Source: Podospora comata (taxonomy: Eukaryota; Ascomycota; Sordariomycetes; Sordariales; Podosporaceae). From it: 64,000 bases of DNA. Location of the stretch: contig CP071493.1 of the NCBI GenBank assembly GCA_017354895.1, forward strand, positions 4,464,001-4,528,000, written 5' to 3'. Below are positions 34,134 through 44,113 of this stretch, one piece after another; the stretch's first letter is position 1; every line of letters starts with the position of its first letter. Position numbers and translations under genes: made by a program. Below the pieces are notes generated by a model. That model did not search any database, was not told the DNA's origin, and saw only the letters and a program-made list of their open reading frames with translations.

Positions 34134-37099
34134 AGCGGTCCATAGCTGTAATGACGGTGACCCAAGGGCAGGCAAAAAGAAGGGCCTTGGCCTCATTGAC
34201 ACTTTGGAGTCACGACTATGCAAACTCACGAAACCAATGATGATTCTTTAAAGGCCCCTCTTGTTTCCATCTCTGCAGGCTGTGGACTGCTTGTTGTATT
34301 GTTGAAATGTCGATGGTTTCGATTGTCCCGAATGCGTTAACAGTGTCCGGAGCAAGAGATCCGGACAAATTGCTTGGTAAGGCCATGTCGCACTCGGTTT
34401 TGATTTCAGCAAGCCACAGCTAGGCTGCCAATTGCGTGCCACAATCTGACGCATGAAAATGACGATAAATTGTGCTGCACAAGTGCCCGTTGGCTAGCGG
34501 AATGGGGTCACCAGAGCAAAACATCAAACAACTGCCCTGCATAGTCAAATATAGTGCACGTTGATACTCCAGCACCTCAAATGCTGTCATGCGATCTGAT
34601 GGTCTGATAACTACTTTTGAGTTCACAGCTGAAACAACATCTGCCCCAAGAAACTCCGCTACTGTGTAAGCTCAACTTGATTGGGACAAACCGGAGACTA
34701 CGCATGGGAAACCATGACGGCCACAGGGTATTCAAAAGCTGGTTTTATCTAGATGAGTTTGCGTCAGTGGATTACTCGTGGTGGCCACTGGAGTTGCGCC
34801 TTAACAGATTTATCAGTGGCACAGATCAGATGCTCAACCCCATCTGCCTATGACGTAACTGAGCGCTATCAAAAACCAAGAAAAGGGGACGATCTAGTTA
34901 ACAAAAACATGCATACCTCTATTTGAACCTCGGATGTCTTCGCTCAGTAACAAACTAATTGTTCGCAATATCTTGACCGTTCTGGAAATAACACTATGGA
35001 CTTTTCGTCTCAGGCCATCTTCGGTCTAGGTATTGTTGTGATTATACATTCCAAACCAGAATATATCTTACCGTCTTCCTCGGTCATCGAGTACACTACG
35101 TGCCTACCGACACGGGAAGATCCTAGCGAACAGCGGTTCGTCACCACGCACATGTCAACAGACGCTTTTCTGCTACCGGCCCTGTGGTACGACTTACAAG
35201 GTAGGGATGTACACTCCGTGGGACCGCCTTGTTTGTTGATCAACGAGGACACATGTGCTATGTACGCTAAACCTCTATAATCCCCGATTTGCTTCACGGT
35301 TATGACGAAACAAGTGTTTTTTCTCTTCTCACATCTTTCCTCAAAGAGTTCAGGAAGGCAAGGAGACCAAACACCGCACCTACACTAGGTAAGTACAGTC
35401 CAGTTTGAAATCATAACTATTGTTCAAGGTAAGCGGTGGCAAACTGGGTGAGGGTACACTAGAGCAGCTTTGCCCCTCTCCCCCATGTCTCGGGACTGAG
35501 TGTGGCTCTTACAGTCAATGGAAATTCCCTTGATTCCCATCAAGCGCCTGCATCGAACATCACCCCTGGTTCGCCTCTTCTTCAGCCACACACCCGTGAC
35601 ACCCCAAACAGGGTGGTATTTCCCGGCTTTGTCAATAATGACTGCCGCTCTCTCCACAGTCCAATCCGGACTCCTCCCTCGCCATCGCTGTTAGCGATCT
35701 TATTCCCGATGTTTCTTCCCATCAAGCGCCTCTCGAGTTTGATGGCGCTCGAGCAACAGCGACTGCACATCTTCGCCTGGACGGCGGCTCAGGACCGGGT
35801 CTAGCACTCCCCGCCAACCCGGTGAACCAATCCCGATGTGACCTGTGAACTTGTTGAGCCTGGGCACCGCCTCCCAGACCCAATCTGTTGATCGGGCACG
35901 GTTCTAGATGCAGATAATTATCCCCAGCCCTAGTCTTGCGTGAGTGCCGAACCCTACGCGCGTGGGTTTGGCCACCCACAAGCCTTGAATAGCAGATCTG
36001 CGGCCCCCTCGCCCATCTGGGTTCGCGAGAGGGCCACACCGTTGCCTGAATGGGGTTCCAGGAGGAGCTTTTGGTTCCATGGGCTCACTCACGTCTCTGG
36101 CCAAGAAAATGAGCACCACAGTACACCTTGAGCAAGTTAGCTTTGACAAGTGTTGTTGGGAAGAGATTGAGAACCATAGACACATTTCGCCGCCGTGCTC
36201 TCCCAGCATCACGCATTACGCCACTGAACATAATCCCCCCGTTATTCTATCGCACGACGAAACAACTGCGCAGATATCACCTGTTCACGGAACTCTGGCG
36301 TGTCTGTCTGTCATAACAGCTTCGGGCTACTGCCGTGTGAAGTTAGTTTAAAAGGTTCATCCGACATCATCCACTAACTGGTCCTGACTTCTGAGCCTTG
36401 CTGCCCACACCACTGGACTGGATCGCTGTTTTGTTCGCGGTGTCTCTCCAGTTGGGAGGATCTCGTTCTGTCTCGCCTCCACGCGCTACTTCCCTGTCTC
36501 CTCCTGCTCTTTGCAGATGAACGACCCGCCGCATCGTTAGACCCGGACGAAACATACCGGGCATTTTCCCCGCCAGATTTGTGTGTCCAACCCATTGGAG
36601 CAGCCCTACCGAGTGCTATCGTATCGTGGCGAAGAGTTTACTGGCTGTGCCTACCTAGCTTGGTATCAACCCTATCTTGATATCGTCTGCCCGGTGGACT
36701 TGCCTCGGCGTTCGATTTTTCTCCTTCTGGCTTTCTGACCTTGCCATCAAGCTGTCAAAGCTGGGTTTTAAAGGAAATCAAGCTGAAGCTGTGCATCACC
36801 CAAGAGCCTACCCAAAAGTATCACACACCCCTGTACCCGAACCTCTCTCGCCCTTGCATTTGACGCTTAACCACGGCGATCTCCCTCCCAAAAGATTGGG
36901 ATTCTGTCAGGTTCGAGAAGCCCTCTACACCCCCCCTCGCACACTTCCCACTAGAGACCTCATTTGGGTCGTGTGAGTGTTGTTAAGAGACTGCTTTCTT
37001 GCCATAACACAGAAAAAGCAGGAGAGCTGAGCAGGTCTCTGGGTGGCGGTATCCCAAATAGACTCTTTGAAGCTGGGTTTGATAGCCTTTGGCATCCCA
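34134..37099. other. Three-kilobase stretch without a convincing gene
   Basis: Lies between PRE7 and the RRM-YTH gene, both plus strand. Only short frames occur. A 16-base direct repeat is at 35534-35549 and 35716-35731. A GTGAGT donor at 36973-36978 and an ACACAG acceptor near 37014 could be a small leader intron of the RRM-YTH gene. Long regulatory leaders are known for such genes, but I cannot show a transcript. Confidence 0.5.
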
Positions 37100-39301
37100 A
37101 TGGGAGATACACCACTCCAGCACGGCGCTCCAACAGAGTTCCTCGGACAAGACGCCCCTCCGGGAACGCTTTCGGTCTCATCCTCAAGTCTCGGGCCGGG
37201 TCACATCGCTGCTGAGCATCCGTCCGTGTACCCCTCGACACGCCCTCAACAGCAGCCAGACGCCGGATCGCAACATGCCTTTGCAACTCAACTCGAAATG
37301 ACGCATCAACAAAGAACCGGGGGCTTCGATATGAGCAGCATGGCCAACGCCCTGCCCCAGCAAGCATACCGACCGGGCCCTTACGGACAAAGCCCACAGA
37401 GATATAACGCGCCTGGAATATCATCCCCCGGAACGGCGCCTCAAATCCCTGTTTCTCAATATGGGGCACCGAACGCTATGGGACCGGCCGCCCCTTCTCC
37501 TCAGTATTACATACCACAACCGCATATGGCGGCGCAGTACTACCCGACTCCCCTACCCCCCCAGCAGCCAGCGGGTGCTAACATGCCACCTCGGGGAGAT
37601 GTGAACTACTATGGTAGCCATGTTGTTGTGAACCAACAACATCACCCAGGCGCACACTACTATTACCCGCCGACCGCACACTTTGCTGGGCAGTCGCCGC
37701 ATGTAGCAACACAGCTCATGCTTGGACAGTATGCGCAATCGAATCTGCACCACCTCGATGCTGGTGCGCAACACCCGCATCTCAACAATCAAGGGGTTCC
37801 CATCCATTCCCCGACCCATCATGGAACGCGTGAGTTGCTTTACTAGTCCCGCACGCAAGTCTCATCTCTAATGCCAAACAATAATAGCCTCGACAGAAAG
37901 CCGTCAAAACAATGTTGTTCGCGGTCCTCCCCGAAAGCCGCGTCAGAGTGGTGAGTGTTCTCAAGTCTTCCCGAGTGCTGGTGGACTCGACAAGAACTGA
38001 CAAAGTCTCCTGAACAGGCCACGCCATATGGATCGGCAACCTACCTCCTCAGACAGAGCTCATGAGCTTGGTTCATCACGTCTGCAAGGAAGCTGATGGA
38101 CTGGAGTCACTGTTCCTCATCTCGAAAAGTAACTGCGCGTTCGCGAACTTCAAGGACGAACAGTCATGCATCGTGGCGCAACGAAAACTCCACGACTCCA
38201 AATTCATGACTGTCAGACTGGTCAGCCGGTTGCGAAAAAGCACGGTAGAAGGACCTGCCGGTATCACGGCACCGACAGGACCGGCTATCTCGTCAACGCC
38301 GACGGTAACAGCGGCTCAGGAACAAGCTGCTACTATTGGAGCCGATTCGGATGAAACAAAAACTCCCGCTTCTTCGACGCCGGCGGCCGCTGCCTATTCG
38401 AGTGTAACAAGCCCCAATGTGGAAAGTGGTTCTTCTCAGAAGGACAGGTTCTTTGTTCTCAAGAGTCTGACGGTGGAGGACTTGGAGCTGAGTGTCAGAA
38501 CGAATATATGGGCGACTCAGTCGCATAACGAAGAGAACCTCAACAATGCCTTTAAAGTAAGTGTTCTGGCCATGTTCCCAACCTGATTGCGTTATTTCAA
38601 CGTACAGGACACACCTGGCTAACTGTGTTTCCAAACAGGACTCGGACAACGTCTATCTCGTGTTCTCTGCAAACAAATCTGGCGAATACTTTGGCTACGC
38701 CCGCATGACATCTCCCATCAACGACGACCCCGCAGCAGCGATAGAATTTGCACCCAAGGCACAGTCCTCGGCTGATGTTGACCTTCCCAAGGCCATAGCC
38801 ACCGAAGCCACCGAATTCGCGCCCAAGGGCCGGATTATCGATGACTCTGCCCGCGGCACCATTTTTTGGGAGGCAGACCGCGGAGACCAGACGCCTGATG
38901 GCGGGCAAGATGAGGAATCCGGTGGGTCGGTCGGTGGGGACGGTGGAAGTGTCCAAGGTGTTGGTCAAGAGAATGGGGTTGGTGCTGAGTCTAAAGCATG
39001 GGGCAAGCCGTTCCGACTGGAGTGGCTGTCAACGGCGAGGCTTCCGTTTTATAAGACTAGGGGACTTAGAAATCCCTGGAACTCTAACAGGGAGGTGAAG
39101 ATTGCCAGAGACGGAACAGAGCTGGAGCCCTCAGTTGGAAGGAGGCTGATTGGGTTGTTCAACAGGATACAGAGTCCGGCCATGCCTATCATTCCAGGAA
39201 TGGGGCCAGGGCCAGTGCCTGTGCATGTCCCTGTGTCAACGGCCGGAATCCCGCTGGCAGCCGGTGGCTACCCCATGCCGCCGAATGTGTTGATGAGGTG
39301 A
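37100..39301 (+). CDS. RRM plus YTH domain protein, likely m6A reader
   Basis: Four exons (37100-37829, 37888-37950, 38018-38556, 38639-39301), 664 residues. Residues 1-265 are a Pro/Gln/Tyr/His-rich disordered region. A short RRM follows (about 266-340) with RNP2-like HAIWIGNLPP and RNP1-like NCAFANFK. The YTH domain starts at DRFFVLKSLTVEDLELSVR and has NIWATQSHNEENLNNAFKDS, NVYLVFSANKSGEYFGYARM, FRLEWLSTARLPFYKTRGLR and NPWNSNREVKIARDGTELEP. The first cage tryptophan is in IWATQ; TIFWEAD likely gives the second. YTH domains bind N6-methyladenosine or, in Mmi1-type proteins, DSR RNA. About 90 extra residues sit between YARM and KPFRLEW and repeat EFAPK twice. RRM-YTH pairing is known in filamentous fungi. 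ATG 37100 is in a good context; an upstream coding exon cannot be excluded. Confidence 0.9.
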
Positions 39302-40075
39302 TTAATTGGATATGGGTGCTTTGTGTGTCGAGTCTCTTGGAAGGATGCTGCTGGATGGCAAAGACTTGTACGATGGTACCTACTACTAGAGACAGCGACA
39401 TGCTTCCCTCGTCGTGTATTTTAAATGGCATCTCTATAATGTACAATCAGCCTTGTTCTATTGATTGCTTGTCTTACCTTCCAGTACATAGTCTGGCATC
39501 AATGAGCTCTGCATCAAGCTTGGGTAAAGCTTCCCATGTCTTCTGCCTCAGTGCCTTCTCAGCTAGCTAGTTACACGGACCACTTAGTGCAGTGTGCACC
39601 GAAAGCTGTCGAAGCTTCTAACTGGTTCGGTTGTGGTGTCAAGAGTGGCCCCATCCTTCCCGTCTTGGCAGGAACTGGTGCCGAAACATGGATGCCCTGT
39701 CTAGCCGCCATCAAGATAACTTGACCTTCAACATCGATATCAGATGGTTGTGGTAACCTTTGGTGTTGCTGAAGGAAGGCGTAACTAAAACATGGTCGTC
39801 TGAGTGTGCTCAACTGGCTAGGTAGAACGCGAGCAGATGGCGTAAACGCCTCTCGCTCAACAACTGATGACTCCGATGGTATGAATCACGGCCGGCCTGG
39901 CCACATCGATATCAGAAACAGCCACCGGGTATCTACGCCAAAGTATGACTTCTTGAAAGAGCAAAAGGCATGCAAAATCTAGGTAATTTCCAGTTCTGAT
40001 TTGTCCATTTGCTAGGCAGTATGAAAGTCTAAAGTTGATTCTCATTTGTTTTTGGATGAGTTGTGGTGGACTTTG

Positions 40076-40093
40076 GAACCTTCTGGAGCCTTC
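40076..40093 (+). promoter_or_regulatory. Heat shock element, four units
   Basis: GAACCTTCTGGAGCCTTC: alternating GAA and TTC units at exact 5-base spacing, with one mismatch (GAG). It is the canonical heat shock factor target, about 410 bases upstream of the HSP30 ATG. Confidence 0.75.
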
Positions 40094-40218
40094 GCAAGTC
40101 AGCCCTCCTTCCTTTTGTTTCTGGCAAGTCGACCTGCAAATGCAGTGTGTGCAGCACATCATGATGCAAACACCTCTTTCCGCAGCGTGTCATGCTTCTG
40201 CCCGGAGCATCAGGTCCT

Positions 40219-40231
40219 TTCTAGAAGCTAC
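40219..40231 (+). promoter_or_regulatory. Heat shock element, partial
   Basis: TTCTAGAAGCTAC: two perfect inverted units and a third with one mismatch. Confidence 0.6.
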
Positions 40232-40268
40232 AGGTAGCATCACACTCTTTTCTTTTTGCTGTGGGCTT

Positions 40269-40281
40269 GAAGCTTGTGGAA
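40269..40281 (+). promoter_or_regulatory. Heat shock element, proximal
   Basis: GAAGCTTGTGGAA: three units at 5-base spacing, the middle one TTG rather than TTC. It lies about 35 bases upstream of the TATA-like box. Confidence 0.6.
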
Positions 40282-40315
40282 AACGCCATCAGGCTTGACC
40301 AAAGCTCCTCTCAAG

Positions 40316-40323
40316 TATATTAA
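40316..40323 (+). promoter_or_regulatory. TATA-like box of HSP30
   Basis: TATATTAA, about 180 bases before the ATG. The span from here to the ATG becomes rich in A and C with CAACAA and CAAAG runs, typical of unstructured heat-shock leaders. Confidence 0.6.
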
Positions 40324-40500
40324 GCCTTTGATTCTCTTTCAATCTCTCCAACTCTTTTCTCCTCAGATCAACAACAAAGCAAAGCAAAGCAACCACAACA
40401 AGCTCTCAGCTCTCAAACGCACTTCAATCTTCCTCGCTCTTCATAACAATTTTACAATTCTCACAACTCAACAACAACAACCTTCAACCACTCTTTAAAA

Positions 40501-41175
40501 ATGTTCTCCCGCAGCTTCTACGGTGCTGACCCCAGCTTCACTCCCCTCTTCCGCCTCCTTGATGACTTTGACAACTACTCGCGCGAAGTCCAAGGTAACG
40601 GCAACGACAACCACCAGAACGGATCCCGCAACTCTCGCCGCGCCATTCGCACCTTCACCCCCAAGTTCGACATCAGCGAGTCGGCCGATGCCTACGAGCT
40701 CCACGGCGAGCTCCCTGGCATTGCCCGCGAGGACCTCAGCATCGAGTTCACCGACCCCCAGACCATTGTGATCAAGGGCAAGGTGGAGAGAACCCGCACC
40801 GCCGGAACCCCTCCCGCGGGTCTCCTCGAGAACAACGGCCAAGCTAGCAAGGCCATCACCGAGAGCGGCGAGGACCAGCACCCTTCTCACAAGGTCACCG
40901 TCGAGGATGAGAAGCCCGAGGACGAGAAGGCCACCAGCACCACCACCGTGGCCAAGACCGGCGAGAACAAGGAGGCTGCCACCCACCACAAGAACAAGCA
41001 GCCCGAGACCAAGTTCTGGCTCCAGGAGCGCTCGATCGGCGAGTTTAGCCGCACTTTCAGTTTCCCCAGCCGGGTAGAGCTCGACGGTGTCAAGGCTGGC
41101 CTCGACAATGGCATCTTGACTGTTGTGGTGCCCAAGGCGAAGAAGCCTCAGGTCCACAAGGTTACGATCTGCTAG
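40501..41175 (+). CDS. Small heat shock protein, HSP30 class
   Basis: Intronless, 224 residues, an alpha-crystallin domain ATP-independent chaperone like Neurospora hsp30. The N-terminus MFSRSFYGADPSFTPLFRLL is the usual hydrophobic arm. The domain begins at KFDISESADAYELHGELPGI and continues IEFTDPQTIVIKGKVERTR. A hydrophilic insert of about 70 residues, rich in Glu, Lys and Thr, precedes FWLQERSIGEFSRTFSFPSR and the closing VKAGLDNGILTVVVPKAKK. The insert is typical of the fungal class. Lack of introns is common in heat-induced genes because splicing stops at high temperature. Three heat shock elements upstream support induction. The C-terminal I-x-I-like motif is VHKVTIC. Confidence 0.94.
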   Translation: MFSRSFYGADPSFTPLFRLLDDFDNYSREVQGNGNDNHQNGSRNSRRAIRTFTPKFDISESADAYELHGELPGIAREDLSIEFTDPQTIVIKGKVERTRTAGTPPAGLLENNGQASKAITESGEDQHPSHKVTVEDEKPEDEKATSTTTVAKTGENKEAATHHKNKQPETKFWLQERSIGEFSRTFSFPSRVELDGVKAGLDNGILTVVVPKAKKPQVHKVTIC

Positions 41176-41827
41176 ATTTAGTTCTGAGGACTTGCCAAGT
41201 GAGAAGCATGGAAGATATGAGTTGCTCGGAGTGATGGAAATGCATGGTGTTATGGAAGTGGTACTTATGAGCATTGCTAGGCGTCTTTTGGAAGGTATCG
41301 AGTTAGGCACGCACAAGATATGGAGGATTTTACTCGGCACAGTATCGGGTTAGTTAATGGGATTGTGGAGGAGGATGATTGATCATGCATGAGATTTGGT
41401 GCCTGACAGTACATGGTAGTCTCACGGCTTTGGTAGTGAATGAAAATAAGTTTTCATTATAATCTTTTCCTCGGTTGATGTGACTTGGACTGTGATCTGA
41501 CATGCATGTCTCTCCATGAATTGTTACCGAGAAGAATTGTGCAGCGGTTGAGGTGCAAAGAGCCTGCTCCGGTTCCTATTCATGATTGGCTATCGTGTAC
41601 ACGAAGCGACAGCTTCTCATGAATGGAGGGCAATGCCATCAATTGCGCATTCGCTGACGACATCGGAGCTAAGACGGATATGAGGTTCTTGGAAGCGTAC
41701 CAGCTGATAGTGGAACCTCTGTATCTCCAACTGTAAGTAACCAACGTACGTACAATCAGATTGATCACCTTCTTCCCACGAGACAACAGAAATACAACAT
41801 TTTTGCAAAAAGATCTCCCAAGATACC
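41176..41827. other. Intergenic, HSP30 3' end and methyltransferase promoter
   Basis: About 650 bases between two plus-strand genes. No gene or structured RNA seen. Confidence 0.55.
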
Positions 41828-42865
41828 ATGTCCACCACTGCTATCTCGTTCCGGCTCCCCAAAGCTGCGAGCCAAGGCTTCCAGAACGCTTCTGCTTACG
41901 ACACCCACCGGCCCTCATACCCTCAAGAAGCCGTCACTTCGTTACTTTCCGCGCTGGGACTGCTGGGCAAGCAAAATACCAAGATCCTCGAGATTGCCGC
42001 TGGCACGGGGAAGTTCACCGAGCTGCTTGCCAACCGAGAGGAGGGATTCAACGTGATAGCCGTTGAGCCCCACAGGGACATGAGGGGTCAGCTCGCTGGG
42101 AAGGGGCTAAAGGGTGTCGATGTGAGGGATGGTCATGCGGGAAGGTTGGCTGTGGAGGATGAGGAGTGGGCGGATGGGTATATTGCTGCGCAGAGCTTTC
42201 ATTGGTGAGCCTCTCTTTTGTCGCGTCTTGGAAGTGAGAGAGAGATATTGTTCGGGAACACTGATCAACGCGACGAGGGGACAATAGGTTCGCAAATGAG
42301 GAGACGTTGAAGGAAGCTCATCGAGTCTTAAAAAAGGGGCGAGGGTTAGGTGCGATTTGGAATATTGAAGATTGTGAGTTGATGATGTTTGCTCGATGGC
42401 TCGGTTCAGTGAGTTGACAGTCACGGTAACAAAGACAACAAACCCCGTGAGTGGAAGGCAACGACTACGTGGGAGGAGAAACTGAACTCATGGTATGACT
42501 TTTCCAGACAGGAAGGAGAAATAGTAGAGCTGATTAATATTAACAGGATTTATTCCATATCATCCGACGGCCAGCCTCGTTTCCGCGATGGCCAATGGAG
42601 AGGTGCCTTGGAGGACCAACAACTATTCGCGCTTCCACTTAGTGAGGAAACCGTGAAATGGACGGTGTGGCTGTCGGAGGGTGCGCTTTGGTCTCGTATC
42701 AACACTCTCAGCCAGGTGGCGATACTGGAAGGGTCAGACAGAGAGGCGGCTGTCAGGGTGTTCAAGGAGGCGCTTCAGTCACCAGATGTTGAGAGGAACG
42801 AGAAGGGAGAGATTGCTCTTCATGGCGTTACCTACTTTGTGTGGACCAAGAAGCTCGACTCTTGA
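41828..42865 (+). CDS. Class I SAM-dependent methyltransferase
   Basis: Four exons (41828-42204, 42288-42373, 42435-42492, 42547-42865), 279 residues. The start MSTTAISFRLPKAASQGFQN leads to AYDTHRPSYP, common in type-11 methyltransferases. Motif I is ILEIAAGTGKFTELLA, with the acidic ribose-binding position in VIAVEPHRDM. Motif IV-like region is DGYIAAQSFHWF and the following helix EETLKEAHRVLKKG is the usual post-motif segment. The C-terminal half (TVWLSEGALWSRINTLSQV) supplies the substrate side. Substrate is unknown; fungal relatives include Crg1/Tmt1-like lipid or small-molecule methyltransferases. The 3' end is only 92 bases from the LSM6 stop on the opposite strand. Confidence 0.9.
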
Positions 42866-42957
42866 GATTTCTTCCAAACCACCAGCCCCAAAACTCAGCA
42901 GGATATCAGACCCTACTCCCATGCCGCCAGATGCAGTGAATAACAGATTAAAACTTC

Positions 42958-43331
42958 TTAATCGGCAGCGATATACATAACTGGAAACATGTTAGAATCA
43001 TAGTCAAAACTCATCTGTGTATTCGGTGAGGTGGTCACAACATACCATTGTTGCCTCTGACAAAGGCGTCGCCGTAGCTTCTTCGCTTGGCGCCATTAAC
43101 ATACTCCTCGGTTTTTTCCAGGGCAATGTTCATGTATCCATCCACAGACTGCAGCTCCCCTATTTTCATTTTATCTGTCAGTGGGATTTGTCCTCTCTCA
43201 AAAGTTGGGCGGGACTCACCCTTGTAAACAACACCTGAGTTAAGCTTGACTGTGACAGGATGTCCAATGATTTCGCTGAGCCAGCCTGATGGGTCCTTGC
43301 CCTCTCCCTGAGTTATAGCGCCGTTCTCCAT
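42958..43331 (-). CDS. LSM6: U6 snRNA-associated Sm-like protein LSm6
   Basis: Subunit of the Lsm2-8 ring on U6 snRNA and of the Lsm1-7 ring in mRNA decay. Exons 43331-43220, 43159-43046 and 42980-42958 give 82 residues, the normal size. Sm1 motif: HPVTVKLNSGVVYKGELQS; then VDGYMNIALEKTEEYVNG; Sm2 motif AFVRGNNVMYIAAD at the end. The 60-base first intron has a good donor GTGAGT, branch CTGAC and acceptor ATAG, but is divisible by three and has no stop, so it can also be read through. The last exon is only 23 bases. Spliced sequence aligns end to end with human LSM6, which settles the model. Confidence 0.95.
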
Positions 43332-44113
43332 GATTAACTGAGTGACCGGTTGATAGTATTGGGCTGTTTTTTCACAGAATCGATGTCGTTAATTGAGCGT
43401 GGCTCTATTCTGGATGAGTGGGTTGAGTGAATGAATGAGTTGAGTGTGATGTGTTGTTGCAAGGGGTGAGTGGTTCAGTGGTGATTGCAATCTGGGCCCA
43501 CTTTCTTCTCTTTCAACACAGACGCACGGGCCACGTGGAAGCTCCGGCGGTCCCCTGAAGGCAGGTGCAACTCCAGTTTCACCAACCAACATGGATGGAT
43601 GAGATGTCTGCCTCAATATGATCCAACTCTGCAGTTCACCGAAAAGACATGTATATACATACATTTCTATCCAATTCCCAGTGAACCTGATACATTTGTA
43701 TCTGCTGCAATTCTGAGAATCCTCCTTCTTGTCTTTCTCGTCTCATTTTCTCCAAGTGACTCACCCATCTCATCTGGACCAGCCTTATTCACTACCTATC
43801 AACAACCTGCCCGGTCTGACACCCACCACTGACCAAGATTCCATAAGTGAATAGAGAGCGGTTCCTATTTTGACTGGCATAAGTATCAGGAACTTGATTC
43901 CCGACTTTCTTTTCAACCATCACCTTCTTTGCTCTGCAGTAGGCCTCATCGTCCCCCCAGTCAAGCTATTCAAGTCGGTCACTCATATCGGCCAAGCACC
44001 AGAGACTGACAGTACTTCCAGCCTGCTGGTTTAATTGTATCAAAACTCTCATTTAACTCTACTGGTCTTTAATATATACCTTCTATCTATTAGCCGGAAC
44101 TCTTCCATCCAAC
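43332..44113. other. Divergent promoter region, LSM6 and the 44114 gene
   Basis: About 780 bases between divergent start codons. Pyrimidine-rich patches occur near 43730-43760. No gene seen. Confidence 0.55.

Larger units (their letters stand above)
39302..40500. other. Intergenic region containing the HSP30 promoter
   Basis: About 1.2 kb. The right half holds heat shock elements, a TATA-like box and a long A/C-rich leader. The left half shows nothing I can name. Confidence 0.65.

Noticed and set aside
35435-35443. Exact GGTGGCAAA, the yeast proteasome-associated control element
   Set aside because: It lies about 1.3 kb downstream of the PRE7 stop and not in a proteasome promoter; a 9-base match in 64 kb is expected by chance at low rate and has no context support.
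35534-35731. 16-base direct repeat (TTCCCATCAAGCGCCT) 182 bases apart
   Set aside because: No target-site duplication, terminal inverted repeat or coding remnant nearby; treated as a local duplication or chance.
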